A program made the position numbers and the translations under genes. The notes beneath the pieces were generated by a model that saw nothing but the letters and a program-made list of their open reading frames with translations, ran no database searches and was not told the origin of the DNA. Source: Occultella glacieicola (GTDB lineage: Bacteria > Actinomycetota > Actinomycetes > Actinomycetales > Beutenbergiaceae). Taken from it: a stretch of DNA of 64,000 nt. The stretch spans positions 1 to 64,000 of the forward strand of contig NZ_SMNA01000012.1 of the NCBI RefSeq assembly GCF_004353825.1, in the 5' to 3' direction. How positions within the stretch are numbered: position 1 is the stretch's first letter; every line of letters begins with the position of its first letter. Shown one piece after another: positions 1-8,134 of the stretch.

Positions 1-1064
1 CCCCGGCCCCTGCCGCCGAGTCGCCCGCGCCCGCCGCCGCGTCCCCGGCCCCCGCCGCCGAGTCGCCCGCGCCGGCCCAGCCGGAGCCCAGTCGGGCCGA
101 GGCCTCCGAGGAGGGCCCGACCTCCTACGTGACCCCACTCGTCCGGAAGCTCGCTGCGGACAAGGGTGTTGACCTGGCTTCCGTCACCGGCTCCGGCGTG
201 GGTGGGCGGGTCCGCAAGCAGGACGTGCTCGCCGCCGCCGAGGCCGCGGAGAAGGCCGCCGCCGCGAAGTCCGCCGCCGCCGACGCTCCTGCCGCTGCCC
301 CGGCTCCGGCCGCTCAGGCCGCGAAGTCGACCCCGGCGGTCTCGCCGCTGCGCGGCACCAGGGAGAAGATGTCTCGCCTGCGCAAGATTGTCGCGTCCCG
401 GATGGTGGAGTCGCTGCAGGTGTCCGCCCAGCTGACCACCGTGGTCGAGGTGGACGTGACCAAGGTGGCCCGCCTGCGGGCCCGGGCGAAGAACGACTTC
501 GCCGCCCGCGAGGGTGCCAAGCTGACCTTCCTGCCGTTCTTCACGCTGGCCGCCACCGAGGCTCTCAAGGAGTTCCCGAAGCTCAACGCCAGCATCGACG
601 GCGAGGAGATCGTCTACCACGGCTCGGAGAACATCGGCCTCGCTGTGGACACCGACCGTGGCCTCGTGGTCCCGGTCATCAAGGACGCCGGTGACCTCAA
701 CATCGCCGGCATCGCCCGCAAGATCGCCGACCTGGCCGGTCGCACCCGGGTGAACAAGGCCACCCCGGACGAACTGTCCGGCGGCACCTTCACGATCACC
801 AACACCGGCAGCGGTGGCGCCCTGTTCGACACGCCGATCCTGCTCCAGCCGCAGGTCGGCATCCTCGGTATCGGCACCATCGTCAAGCGCCCCGTGGTGG
901 TCACCGACGCCGACGGCGCCGAGGTCATCGCGGTCCGCTCGATGGTCTACCTCGCGCTGTCCTACGACCACCGCCTGGTGGACGGTGCGGACGCGGCCCG
1001 GTTCCTCATGTCGATGAAGAACCGTCTGGAGGAGGGTGCGTTCGAGGCCGACCTCGGTCTCTGA
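1..1064 (+). CDS. sucB: Dihydrolipoamide acyltransferase E2 (C-terminal part, cut by the left edge)
   Basis: E2 core of a 2-oxoacid dehydrogenase complex, moving the (succinyl) acyl group from lipoyl-lysine to CoA. The frame is open from base 3, beginning in an Ala/Pro linker with two copies of AAESPAPA. It is followed by an E3-binding domain ([15 protein letters not shown]... [13 protein letters not shown]), a second Ala-rich linker and the catalytic domain, which ends with the DHRLVDG motif holding the catalytic His and Asp. The lipoyl domain(s) lie outside the window. Placement near lipB and lipA, which make and attach its cofactor, fits. A pyruvate-type E2 cannot be excluded from this fragment. 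Confidence 0.92.
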   Translation, partial: PAPAAESPAPAAASPAPAAESPAPAQPEPSRAEASEEGPTSYVTPLVRKLAADKGVDLASVTGSGVGGRVRKQDVLAAAEAAEKAAAAKSAAADAPAAAPAPAAQAAKSTPAVSPLRGTREKMSRLRKIVASRMVESLQVSAQLTTVVEVDVTKVARLRARAKNDFAAREGAKLTFLPFFTLAATEALKEFPKLNASIDGEEIVYHGSENIGLAVDTDRGLVVPVIKDAGDLNIAGIARKIADLAGRTRVNKATPDELSGGTFTITNTGSGGALFDTPILLQPQVGILGIGTIVKRPVVVTDADGAEVIAVRSMVYLALSYDHRLVDGADAARFLMSMKNRLEEGAFEADLGL

Positions 1065-1089
1065 ACGCTCTCCTGAAAACGCACTGCCC

Positions 1090-1126
1090 GACGGCGGCCG
1101 TTCCCTTCCGGGGGCCGGCCGCCGTC
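1090..1126 (+). terminator. Hairpin terminator after the E2 gene
   Basis: A perfect 10-bp inverted repeat (GACGGCGGCC at 1090-1099, GGCCGCCGTC at 1117-1126) with a 17-base loop lies 26 bases after the E2 stop codon and is followed by TCTCGT. It is a strong GC stem without a long T-tract, common for actinobacterial terminators. The next promoter box starts 4 bases later, so it separates two transcription units. Confidence 0.6.
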
Positions 1127-1129
1127 TCG

Positions 1130-1135
1130 TAGGGT
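1130..1135 (+). promoter_or_regulatory. -10 box TAGGGT of the membrane protein gene
   Basis: TAGGGT matches the TANNNT consensus of the housekeeping sigma factor and lies 28 bases before the chosen ATG at 1164. The same CGTAGGGTGGCG context recurs at 1812-1823 and a close one at 12135-12144. No convincing -35 box is visible. Confidence 0.45.
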
Positions 1136-1163
1136 GGCGGACGGGTCGAGCGAAGGGGCGCAG

Positions 1164-1772
1164 ATGAGGTATCTGCTCGGCGGGATGCTCCTGCTGACCG
1201 TCATCGTGCTGTTCTCGGGTCTACTGCCGAACGTCGAGGACACGGGTTCCGGCGAGGGTGGCGGCGACACCTCGATGATCTTCGGCATCTGGTGCGGGCT
1301 CTACCTCGTTGCCTCCGCATTGACGATCTGGGACGCGGTTCGTGGCGCGCGGCGCGGCGACCTCGCCGGACTGCGACGCGGCGCGGTCTTCGTCAAGCTC
1401 GCCGGGATCCCGTTCTTCGTCCTGAACTTCCTGTTCCTGTGGTTGATCACGACCGGCCTGCTGTTCTTCGGGATCGGGTTCCTCCTGGCGCCGATCGCGG
1501 TCGTCTGGACCTACCTCGTGATGCTCCCGACCTCGGCGTACGGGATCGCCTGCCTCGTGGTGCTGAGGCGCACGGGGACGACCTCGCGACAGTTCCTCAC
1601 CACCAACCTGATCCTGCACCTGGTGTTCGTGGGCGACGTGGTGAGCACCCTCGTGGTCGCCACCAGGACAGGTGCGGCGCTCAGAACGGTGCCACGCGCA
1701 CCGCGTCCGGCTCAGGTCGCGTCCGACCACCCGCCCGGTTCCCTGTCCGCGCAGGGCGGGCGGGCGTTCTGA
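1164..1772 (+). CDS. Membrane protein of unknown function
   Basis: A 202-residue protein with about five hydrophobic segments (N-terminal helix, then helices around residues 35-55, 75-100, 105-130 and 145-165) and a hydrophilic Pro/Ala-rich tail. No catalytic motif is visible. The ATG at 1164 is chosen because an in-frame GTG at 1134 overlaps the TAGGGT promoter box. The gene is monocistronic, between the E2 terminator and the promoter of the next gene. Function is not recognised. Confidence 0.7.
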   Translation: MRYLLGGMLLLTVIVLFSGLLPNVEDTGSGEGGGDTSMIFGIWCGLYLVASALTIWDAVRGARRGDLAGLRRGAVFVKLAGIPFFVLNFLFLWLITTGLLFFGIGFLLAPIAVVWTYLVMLPTSAYGIACLVVLRRTGTTSRQFLTTNLILHLVFVGDVVSTLVVATRTGAALRTVPRAPRPAQVASDHPPGSLSAQGGRAF

Positions 1773-1813
1773 GTCCGTTCCACACCGCTGCTGCGGGCAG
1801 CGCCCCCACTGCG

Positions 1814-1819
1814 TAGGGT
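1814..1819 (+). promoter_or_regulatory. -10 box TAGGGT of the TIGR01777-type gene
   Basis: TAGGGT in the context GCGTAGGGTGGCG, 35 bases before the GTG start at 1854. It is nearly identical to the box at 1130. Confidence 0.45.
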
Positions 1820-1853
1820 GGCGAGGACCGGATGGGCGAGGGACGGAGCCGAC

Positions 1854-2744
1854 GTGGGTGCAGTGGTCGTCGCCGGCGGATCCGGCCTGATCGGCACCAC
1901 CGTCGTGGACGCGCTGCGGGCGCAGGGCCGCGAGGTACGGCAATTGGTCCGCCGCGAGCCGCAGGCGCCGGGCGAGGTCCGCTGGGACCCGGACTCGGGC
2001 CTGTTGCCGGACGAGGTCCTCGACGGTGCCGCCGCGGTGGTCAACCTCGGCGGCGCGGGCGTGGGCGATCGCCGGTGGACCCGGTCCCGTAAGGCGTACC
2101 TGCTCCGCTCCCGGGTGGCCGGCACCTCGCTGATCGCCACCAGGCTCGCCGGGCGCAGGGAGCCGATCCGGATGATCCAGGCCTCGGCCGTCGGGTTCTA
2201 CGGCGACACCGGTGAGACCGAGGTCCGCGAGGACCACCCGTCCGGGGCGACGTTCCTGTCCGGGCTGTGCCGCTCCTGGGAGGCCGCTGTCGCGCCCGCG
2301 GCCGACGCCGGCGTGCCGGTCGCGCGGGTGCGCACCGGGATCGTGCTGAGCCCGACCGGCGGCGCGCTCGGACCGTTGAACGTGCTGCTGCGGCTCGGGC
2401 TCGCGGGCCCGATGGGGTCGGGGCGCCAGTGGTGGCCGTGGATCACACTCGCCGACCAGGTTGGCGCGATCGTGCACCTGATGGACTCCGACGTCACCGG
2501 TCCGGTGAACCTGTGTGCCCCCGAGCCGGCCCGCAACCGGGACCTGATCCGCACCCTGGCCTCCGCGCTGCACCGCCCCGCGGTGGTCCCGGTGCCCGGG
2601 TTCGCGCTGCACCTGGCCCTCGGTGAGTTCGCCGGCGAACTGCTGCAGTCCCAACGGGTGGTACCCGGTGTGCTGGCCGGCGACGGATTCACGTTCGCGC
2701 ACCCCACGCCGGAGGCGGCAGCGCGCTACCTGTACGGCGGGTGA
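1854..2744 (+). CDS. TIGR01777-family NAD(P)-dependent epimerase/oxidoreductase
   Basis: A 296-residue extended-SDR-like protein. It opens with a Rossmann fold (VVVAGGSGLIGTTVV), contains QASAVGFYGDTG in the catalytic-loop region, and ends with a DUF1731-type C-terminal domain (GPVNLCAPEP... LLQSQRVVPGVL). This is the layout of the TIGR01777 (YfcH-like) family, whose substrate is not established. The GTG at 1854 is preferred over in-frame codons from 1818 because it follows a GGAG sequence and starts directly on the Rossmann strand. The family commonly sits beside lipB/lipA in actinobacteria. Confidence 0.85.
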   Translation: MGAVVVAGGSGLIGTTVVDALRAQGREVRQLVRREPQAPGEVRWDPDSGLLPDEVLDGAAAVVNLGGAGVGDRRWTRSRKAYLLRSRVAGTSLIATRLAGRREPIRMIQASAVGFYGDTGETEVREDHPSGATFLSGLCRSWEAAVAPAADAGVPVARVRTGIVLSPTGGALGPLNVLLRLGLAGPMGSGRQWWPWITLADQVGAIVHLMDSDVTGPVNLCAPEPARNRDLIRTLASALHRPAVVPVPGFALHLALGEFAGELLQSQRVVPGVLAGDGFTFAHPTPEAAARYLYGG

Positions 2745-2770
2745 GCGAGGGCGACCGCAGGTAGGTCGGG

Positions 2771-4108
2771 TCAGTCCGGGCAGTGCGTCAGGTCCCTGAC
2801 CAGCCAGGTCCGGTCCACGGCCGCGAGCGTGAACTCCACGCATCGCGCAGCGAGCGCGGGCATGGTGGCCGGCTCGGCTCCGTCGGCGGTGCGACGTTCG
2901 TGCGCGCCCTGGGTCAGCAACGCCCGAACCACGGCCTCCTCGCCTGTCTCGCGCACCAGGTCCACGGCGGTCACCGTGGTCTCCAGGCCGACCAGCTCGA
3001 TCTCGGCGGCTCGCAGTGCCGTGAGGAGTTGTGCGTCCGCTGCGTCAGCGGGCGAGCCCGGGACGCTCAGGGCGGCGAGGGCGACGGCATCCCCGGTCAT
3101 CAACGCCCGATCGCGCTCGGCGGTCAGGGTGATCACGGCGCTCGCCGGGCCGGTCATGGATCCCGCTCCGCCCGCGGGACTCGGCGCCGCAGGTTCGGCG
3201 AACACCGGTCGCCATCCGGTCAGGGTCGCGGCGCCGACCGCGGCGCCGAGCAACATCACCAGGCAGGCCGCCACCTGCCAACGTCGGGACCGCCGGTGCC
3301 GGGCCCGGCGCCGCGCCCTGCGGACCGGTCGGCGGATGGTCTCCTCCCGCCGGGCCTGCTCCCGCAGGCTCGCCCCGGCGAGGACCCGGGCATCGGGGAG
3401 CCGGATCGGGGCGGACTCCCGATCACGTAGCCGGTCCCGCAGGTCCACGAGGGAGGGTCGCGCCCGCGGCTCACCGGCGGTCAGGTCGCCGAGGACCTCC
3501 CGGAGCGCGACCCGATCGGTGTCCGCGACGGCCCACCGGGCGACCGCCCCGAGGCCGTACACATCCGTCGCGGTGGACACCTCGTGACCCGTCGCAACCT
3601 CCGGTGCCCGGAACCCGTCGGTGCCGGCCTCGAGCCCCGAGCCGCCGAGCAGGTCCACGAGCACCGGCTGCGCGTCGGGGTTCGCCAACACGATGTTCGC
3701 CGGTGACACGTCGCCATGCACCACCCCCGCCTGATGCAGTGCGGCGAGCGAGCCGGCCACGCTTGAGACCAGGCCGACGGTCTCGGCGAGATCCAGACCG
3801 TGCCGGGCGGCCCGCACCGTGGCCAGGGTGGCGCCGTCGACGAGGTCCTGGACCACCGCCGAGCGGCCGTCGTCGCAGTCGAGCACGGCGAGCACCCGGG
3901 CCAGCCCGGCGTGGTCGATCCGAGCGAGCGCCCCGAGCCGTCGCTGCCGGGCGGCCCGGGCGTCGGGCTCGAGGGGCTCGGTCAGCCGGATGGCGACCGG
4001 CCGGCCTCGCGGCCCGAGCTCACGGGCCGCCCACACGCGAGCCTCGGCACCGAGCCCCAGTGGCCCATCCACCAGGTAGCCCGGTATCTGCGGTGCTCCC
4101 CCGTCCAT
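2771..4108 (-). CDS. Membrane-anchored protein-kinase-like protein, probable pseudokinase
   Basis: A 445-residue protein with an N-terminal Hanks-type kinase fold (residues ~8-240). The glycine loop is present (GPLGLGAEARVW), but the ATP-binding Lys of VAIK is Arg (VAIR, residue 41), the catalytic loop reads HGDVSPANI (Asp kept, Lys replaced) and the DFG motif reads DLL. A basic segment and one membrane helix (~275-300) follow, then an extracytoplasmic Pro/Ala linker and a small C-terminal domain. The topology is that of bacterial PknB-like receptors, but lost key residues suggest weak or no catalysis. It lies downstream of the GH43 gene on the same strand. A TTG at 4120 is an alternative start. 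Confidence 0.75.
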   Translation of the reverse strand: MDGGAPQIPGYLVDGPLGLGAEARVWAARELGPRGRPVAIRLTEPLEPDARAARQRRLGALARIDHAGLARVLAVLDCDDGRSAVVQDLVDGATLATVRAARHGLDLAETVGLVSSVAGSLAALHQAGVVHGDVSPANIVLANPDAQPVLVDLLGGSGLEAGTDGFRAPEVATGHEVSTATDVYGLGAVARWAVADTDRVALREVLGDLTAGEPRARPSLVDLRDRLRDRESAPIRLPDARVLAGASLREQARREETIRRPVRRARRRARHRRSRRWQVAACLVMLLGAAVGAATLTGWRPVFAEPAAPSPAGGAGSMTGPASAVITLTAERDRALMTGDAVALAALSVPGSPADAADAQLLTALRAAEIELVGLETTVTAVDLVRETGEEAVVRALLTQGAHERRTADGAEPATMPALAARCVEFTLAAVDRTWLVRDLTHCPD

Positions 4109-4170
4109 GGCTCCCAGCAAACACCGGTCCGGGATTCGCTGCCGCGGCTATCCACAGGCGGCTCGGGCTG

Positions 4171-6489
4171 CTACTCGGCCTCGAACACGCGGACGTAGTC
4201 GAACGTGGCGACCGTCGACGGCGTGGCGCCGCCACCTGCGTAGAGCCCGATCGACGGATCGGAACCGGCGGGCAGGGTCCACGTCGCTCCCCAGCGCCAG
4301 GTCTCGCCGTCGAGCGAGGTGGCCGAGCGGTAGAGCAGATCGCCGGTGTCCGGGTCGACGGTGTGGTGCAGCTGCAACCACATCGTCGGTGCCACCGGGC
4401 CGCCGAGGTGGGCGCCCCAGTTGAACCTCCCGTCCTGCACGAGTTCCTTGCCGAACTCGGCCTGGCGGCTGCTCCAGATGGCGACCGTGCCGAGCCGTAG
4501 GAAGTCGTCGTCGGAGTTATGGACGATCAGCCCGGCCTGCTGGTAGTTGCGGACCGTATCGACACCGAGGTCCAGGGTCAGGCGGGTCTGCATGATCCAC
4601 TCGCCCTCGGGCGCGTCCCGCAGCAGGAGTGCTCCTGTGTTGTTCTCCCCCACGACGTCGACCGATTCGAGCGGCCACTGCAGGTTGCCGTCCGCGACGC
4701 CGATCTGCTCGGACGGACGCACCCACTCCCAGCCGGCGTCCAGTTCGCCGTCGAACTCCTCGGCGAACAGCGCGGTCCCGGGTCGGGGTTCGGCGACCGC
4801 CTCGGTCACCGGCTCGTAGGCGCCCACGACGCTCAGGTTGTCCACCTGTACCGCACCGCCGGTGGCCACCAGTTCGAGGGGCCGTTGCTTCTGCGCACCC
4901 CGCGGCAGGTCGACCCGGACCTCGGCGAGGACGTCACCGAGCCGGCTCTCCGAGAGCACCGCGTGCAGGGCGCCGTCGCGCATCTCGATCGACAGCGCCG
5001 TGAAGGCCTCCGCAGCGAACAGGTCCGTCAGCGGTGCCACCTCGACGGTGGTGTCGTGGCCCTGGGTCACCTCCGCGCGCAGTTCCCCGGCCGCCCGGTC
5101 GATGGTCACCGAGATCGCGTTACGACCGGCGTGTGCCAGTCCCACCGTGAACGTCTGGGCGCCGTCGAGGAAGCGGACGTCGGTCTCCACCCGCACGTCC
5201 CTCGGGGTCGGGCGGTTCGAGACCACGCTCGCGGTCCTGCCGAGCGGCTCGAGCAGGCCCACCCCACCGGCGTCGTTGAGTGTCTCGTCGGCAGCGGTCC
5301 AGGCTCCCCACGTTGCCCGCAGGGCCTGGTTCGCGGCCGGGTCGCTCTGGTCGATACCGAGCGCCGTGCCGGTGACCGGTCCGGTCAGGGCGCCCTCGGT
5401 CGGGCCGGCCCCGGCGTTCGTGACGGGCCAGCCGTCGATCCAGTCGAGCCGGTCGACGAACGTCGGCCGCTCGTTCACGCCACCGGGTGCGTCGAGCCAG
5501 GCGTCGTCACGCTCGATGCCGTGATACAGGATCCAGTCCTGGCCGGCGGTGTCGGTGAAGATCGCATGGTGACCGACCCCGATGATGGAGTTCCCGTTCT
5601 GGGCGAGCACCTGGGTGCCACCGACTCGGGAGTCGAGCATCGAGAATCCTTCGTGGTCGACGAACGGGCCGAGCGGCGAGGTGGACCGGCCGGCGTACAC
5701 GCTGTAGCCGGTCACGGGACCGGCGCAGCAGTTCGCCGACGACGCGGTCATGTAGTAGTAGCCGTCCCGCTTCACCACGAACGAACCCTCGTACCGGTCC
5801 GGTCGGGCCACCTGGGTCGGCTCGCCGACCGCGCTCAGGCCGCTCTCGTCGAGTTCGGTGACCCACAGCCCGCCGTGGAACCCCCCGAAGTACAGGTAGC
5901 GGGTGCCGTCGTCGTCGACGAACAGGGCGGGGTCGATCGTGTTGAAGTACCCGTCACCGCCGTCGCGACGCGGCTCGACGACGGCGGCCCCGGAGTCCGT
6001 CCACGGGCCCGCGGGAGTGGGCGCCGTGGCCGCACCGATCGCATAGTTCCACTGCCCCGGGTCGGCGACCGTGTCGGTCACCGTGTAGTAAAGGACGTAC
6101 TCGCCGTCGACGTACCGGATGTCCGGGGCCCAGAGGAACGACCCGGAGGTGGCCCAGGCGGGACGGGTGCTCTCGTCGAAGACCTCGCCGAGGTACTCCC
6201 AGTTCGTGAAGTCCGTGCTCCGCGCGATGTGCATCAGACCGAACGGGCTCGGCGCCTCGGTGAGCGGGTCGCTGGTCGCGTACATGTACCAGTACCCGTC
6301 CTTGCCGCGGATGATCGCCGGGTCGGCGTAGGTGTCGGAGAACTCGTCGGAGATCGGGTTCGTGACCGTCGGGGCTGACGGTGGGCTGGAGGACGCGGCC
6401 GGCGGGTCGGCCGTCGCGGCGGGGATCCCGGCGCCGAGCAGGCACAGGCTCGCCGCGGCCGCGAGCACCGAACGGAGGGAGGGTCGCAT
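4171..6489 (-). CDS. Secreted glycoside hydrolase family 43 (arabinan/arabinofuranoside-active type)
   Basis: A 772-residue exported enzyme with a Sec signal peptide (MRPSLRS then a hydrophobic core, cleavage near ATADP). The five-bladed GH43 propeller shows the usual triad: Asp in YADPAII, Asp in LWAPDIRY and Glu in RYEGSF. Two beta-sandwich modules follow; the last (from about LFAEEFDGELDAGW to the end) resembles the laminin-G/DUF1349-like domain of arabinofuranosidases and xylosidases. It likely trims plant arabinan or arabinoxylan outside the cell. The ATG at 6489 is preceded by GAAAGG. The upstream region carries paired LacI-type half operators. Exact substrate is inferred only at family level. 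Confidence 0.87.
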   Translation of the reverse strand: MRPSLRSVLAAAASLCLLGAGIPAATADPPAASSSPPSAPTVTNPISDEFSDTYADPAIIRGKDGYWYMYATSDPLTEAPSPFGLMHIARSTDFTNWEYLGEVFDESTRPAWATSGSFLWAPDIRYVDGEYVLYYTVTDTVADPGQWNYAIGAATAPTPAGPWTDSGAAVVEPRRDGGDGYFNTIDPALFVDDDGTRYLYFGGFHGGLWVTELDESGLSAVGEPTQVARPDRYEGSFVVKRDGYYYMTASSANCCAGPVTGYSVYAGRSTSPLGPFVDHEGFSMLDSRVGGTQVLAQNGNSIIGVGHHAIFTDTAGQDWILYHGIERDDAWLDAPGGVNERPTFVDRLDWIDGWPVTNAGAGPTEGALTGPVTGTALGIDQSDPAANQALRATWGAWTAADETLNDAGGVGLLEPLGRTASVVSNRPTPRDVRVETDVRFLDGAQTFTVGLAHAGRNAISVTIDRAAGELRAEVTQGHDTTVEVAPLTDLFAAEAFTALSIEMRDGALHAVLSESRLGDVLAEVRVDLPRGAQKQRPLELVATGGAVQVDNLSVVGAYEPVTEAVAEPRPGTALFAEEFDGELDAGWEWVRPSEQIGVADGNLQWPLESVDVVGENNTGALLLRDAPEGEWIMQTRLTLDLGVDTVRNYQQAGLIVHNSDDDFLRLGTVAIWSSRQAEFGKELVQDGRFNWGAHLGGPVAPTMWLQLHHTVDPDTGDLLYRSATSLDGETWRWGATWTLPAGSDPSIGLYAGGGATPSTVATFDYVRVFEAE

Positions 6490-6600
6490 CGTCGTCAACC
6501 TTTCAGACCGCAGCACCTGACACCGTCGCTCAGGCGGTGCGCAATGTGGTTCGGCCGAGTCATGGCAGGGTCAGGGGACGGTCATTCGTCTTCCGAGCGT

Positions 6601-6655
6601 CTTTACAACGGATACCTCGGCCTCTTGTCTAGCGAAGTCTTCCAACGTTGTAAAG
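6601..6655. promoter_or_regulatory. Paired LacI-type operator-like sites upstream of the GH43 gene
   Basis: CTTTACAACG (6601-6610) and its exact reverse complement CGTTGTAAAG (6646-6655) lie 112-166 bases upstream of the GH43 start. The second is part of a near-palindrome centred on AACGTT, the typical core of LacI/GalR-family operators. The two arms are on opposite faces of a 35-bp spacer, suited to a looping or double-occupancy repressor. The cognate regulator is not adjacent. Confidence 0.55.
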
Positions 6656-6683
6656 AGGTCCGCTACTCCCCAGCCGAGTCGGC

Positions 6684-6701
6684 GCGCTTCCGCGGAAGCG
6701 C
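6684..6701. terminator. 18-bp perfect palindrome, possible terminator of the PadR-membrane operon
   Basis: GCGCTTCCGCGGAAGCGC folds into a 7-bp stem with a CGCG loop, 17 bases after the stop codon of the leftward gene at 6719. Its core GCTTCCGCGGAAGC recurs in intergenic DNA at 53289 and 53432 and once inside a gene at 38973. No T-tract follows, so terminator function is inference. Confidence 0.4.
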
Positions 6702-6718
6702 CTCGAGGCGACCGGGAA

Positions 6719-7699
6719 CTACACCACGGCCGCGTCTCGCCGCGCGCGCCGTGCCTTGACGAAGCCGTCGAGCGGCCAGACAGCGGCGGACGCGAGCACG
6801 AGGAGCGCGAGCACCGACGCGACCGCGCCGCCCGACCCGAGCTGCTCGACGGCGTCCGTCCAGCCGGTCCGGGCGAGGTACGCCGGGTTGAACAGCGTCC
6901 CCGTGGCCAGCGTCCACGCGACCGGCACCGCTGTCGCGGTCGCGAGCAGCAGGCTGACCAGCACGAAACCGTAGCTCCAGCGACCGTGGCGGAACAGGAC
7001 GGTCCAGAAGAGCAGGTGGACCGCGAGGAGCGCCAGCAGGTACCACGACAGCCAGGCCCAGGTGGCCGGCTCGAGGAATGGCACGGACTCCCCACCGTCA
7101 GGCGAGGGCACCAGCCGCGGTCCCACGAGGATCAGCGCGGCGGCGATAACGACCATCACGACGTTCGCGACGTAGTCGACCAGCATCTGGTTGCGTGGCG
7201 GCTCGGTCAGGGCCGGGAGCTGGTCCGGAGTCCACTCGAGCACCGACCTGCCGCCGCTGAGCCGGTCGATGATCGCGAACACCAGGGTCGTCCAGAAGGC
7301 GAGGTGCACGGTGACCATGATCAGGACGACGACCAGTCCACCGATGATGTCGCCGAAGCTGGCGCCGTCGATCATCTGGGCGAGCGCGTACCCGAACGCG
7401 GCGGCCGGAAGCACGATCGCCAGCAGCAGCTTCAGGAGCCGCCTCCACAGGAGGTAGTGGGCGGGGCCGATGAGCTGCAGCGGCCGGTCGGAATACGCGG
7501 CCGCGAGCGCGTCGGGGTCCCCGAGCTCGACCAGGACGGCATGCTCCGCGGCCTCCCGGTCGTCGCCCGCCTGAAGCCTCGCGTCCGTTGCGTCGGCGAT
7601 CCGCTCGGCGATCTCGCGGCGGAGCTCCTCACGTTGCGGCTCCGGGACACTTCGGGTGGCGGCGAACAGGTAGCGGTCGGTCAGCGTCGCGTTCGTCAT
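6719..7699 (-). CDS. HAAS-domain membrane protein
   Basis: A 326-residue protein. Residues ~1-85 form the helical HAAS/permease-prefix type domain (TDRYLFAATRSVPEPQREEL... LGDPDALAAAYSDRPL), followed by about six membrane helices. Such proteins are usually coupled to PadR regulators, as here: its ATG overlaps the PadR stop codon by 4 bp. The pair probably senses or responds to membrane conditions; the actual role is unknown. Confidence 0.8.
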   Translation of the reverse strand: MTNATLTDRYLFAATRSVPEPQREELRREIAERIADATDARLQAGDDREAAEHAVLVELGDPDALAAAYSDRPLQLIGPAHYLLWRRLLKLLLAIVLPAAAFGYALAQMIDGASFGDIIGGLVVVLIMVTVHLAFWTTLVFAIIDRLSGGRSVLEWTPDQLPALTEPPRNQMLVDYVANVVMVVIAAALILVGPRLVPSPDGGESVPFLEPATWAWLSWYLLALLAVHLLFWTVLFRHGRWSYGFVLVSLLLATATAVPVAWTLATGTLFNPAYLARTGWTDAVEQLGSGGAVASVLALLVLASAAVWPLDGFVKARRARRDAAVV

Positions 7700-8037
7700 G
7701 ATTCCCCTTGGTCGATGACGCCGCGCAGAGCGGCGTCCAGGCGGTACCAGTCCTGGGTGAGGTCGCGAGCGAGTCGTTCGCCGTCATCCGAGGTGCGGTA
7801 GAACTTGCGGGGTCGTGTCTCCCCCGTGCTCCACTCGCTCGTGACCAGGCCCTGCTTCTCGAGTCGCCGCAACAGCGGATAGAGGGTGTTCGCATCGACG
7901 TCGATGCCATCGGCCGCCAACGCCTCCAGCAGCGCGTATCCGTAGTCGGGTCGGCGCAGCCGCAGCAGGCACGCCAGTGCGACAGTGCCACGCCGCAGTT
8001 CCTGGCGGTGGCCGGCCGAGACATCATCAATTGGCAC
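7696..8037 (-). CDS. PadR-family transcriptional regulator
   Basis: A 113-residue regulator with the PadR winged helix (LACLLRLRRPDYGYALLEAL... NTLYPLLRRLEKQGLV) and a short C-terminal helix. It is translationally coupled to the downstream HAAS membrane gene and probably represses the shared operon. The GTG at 8037 is preferred because a good promoter (TTGCAT, 17 bp, TAAAGT) places the transcription start at about this codon; a GTG at 8061 would lie inside the promoter. The conserved C-terminal arm is short, as in minimal PadR proteins. Confidence 0.85.
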   Translation of the reverse strand: MPIDDVSAGHRQELRRGTVALACLLRLRRPDYGYALLEALAADGIDVDANTLYPLLRRLEKQGLVTSEWSTGETRPRKFYRTSDDGERLARDLTQDWYRLDAALRGVIDQGES

Positions 8038-8039
8038 AC

Positions 8040-8073
8040 GACGCACTTTACTGTGCGTCACACATCAATGCAA
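8040..8073 (-). promoter_or_regulatory. PadR operon promoter with overlapping operator palindrome
   Basis: On the minus strand, TTGCAT (8073-8068) and TAAAGT (8050-8045) are separated by exactly 17 bp. The -10 box is embedded in the inverted repeat GACGCAC (8040-8046) / GTGCGTC (8053-8059). A repressor bound there would block the promoter, so autoregulation by PadR is the simplest reading. The distance to the GTG at 8037 implies a leaderless transcript. Confidence 0.6.
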
Positions 8074-8134
8074 CGGACGGAGGTCAGTCTTCACGGTGGA
8101 CCGGACGTCCTCGCGGACGCTCCAGCGGTACGGC

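Noticed and set aside
1..120. Direct repeats in DNA (GCCGCCGAGTCGCCCGCGCC twice)
   Set aside because: They encode the Ala/Pro linker of the E2 protein, a normal repetitive hinge, not an independent repeat element.
4519..6378. 619-codon open frame on the plus strand
   Set aside because: Antisense to the GH43 gene with its complete catalytic triad; the product is Arg/Gly/Val-rich with no domain.
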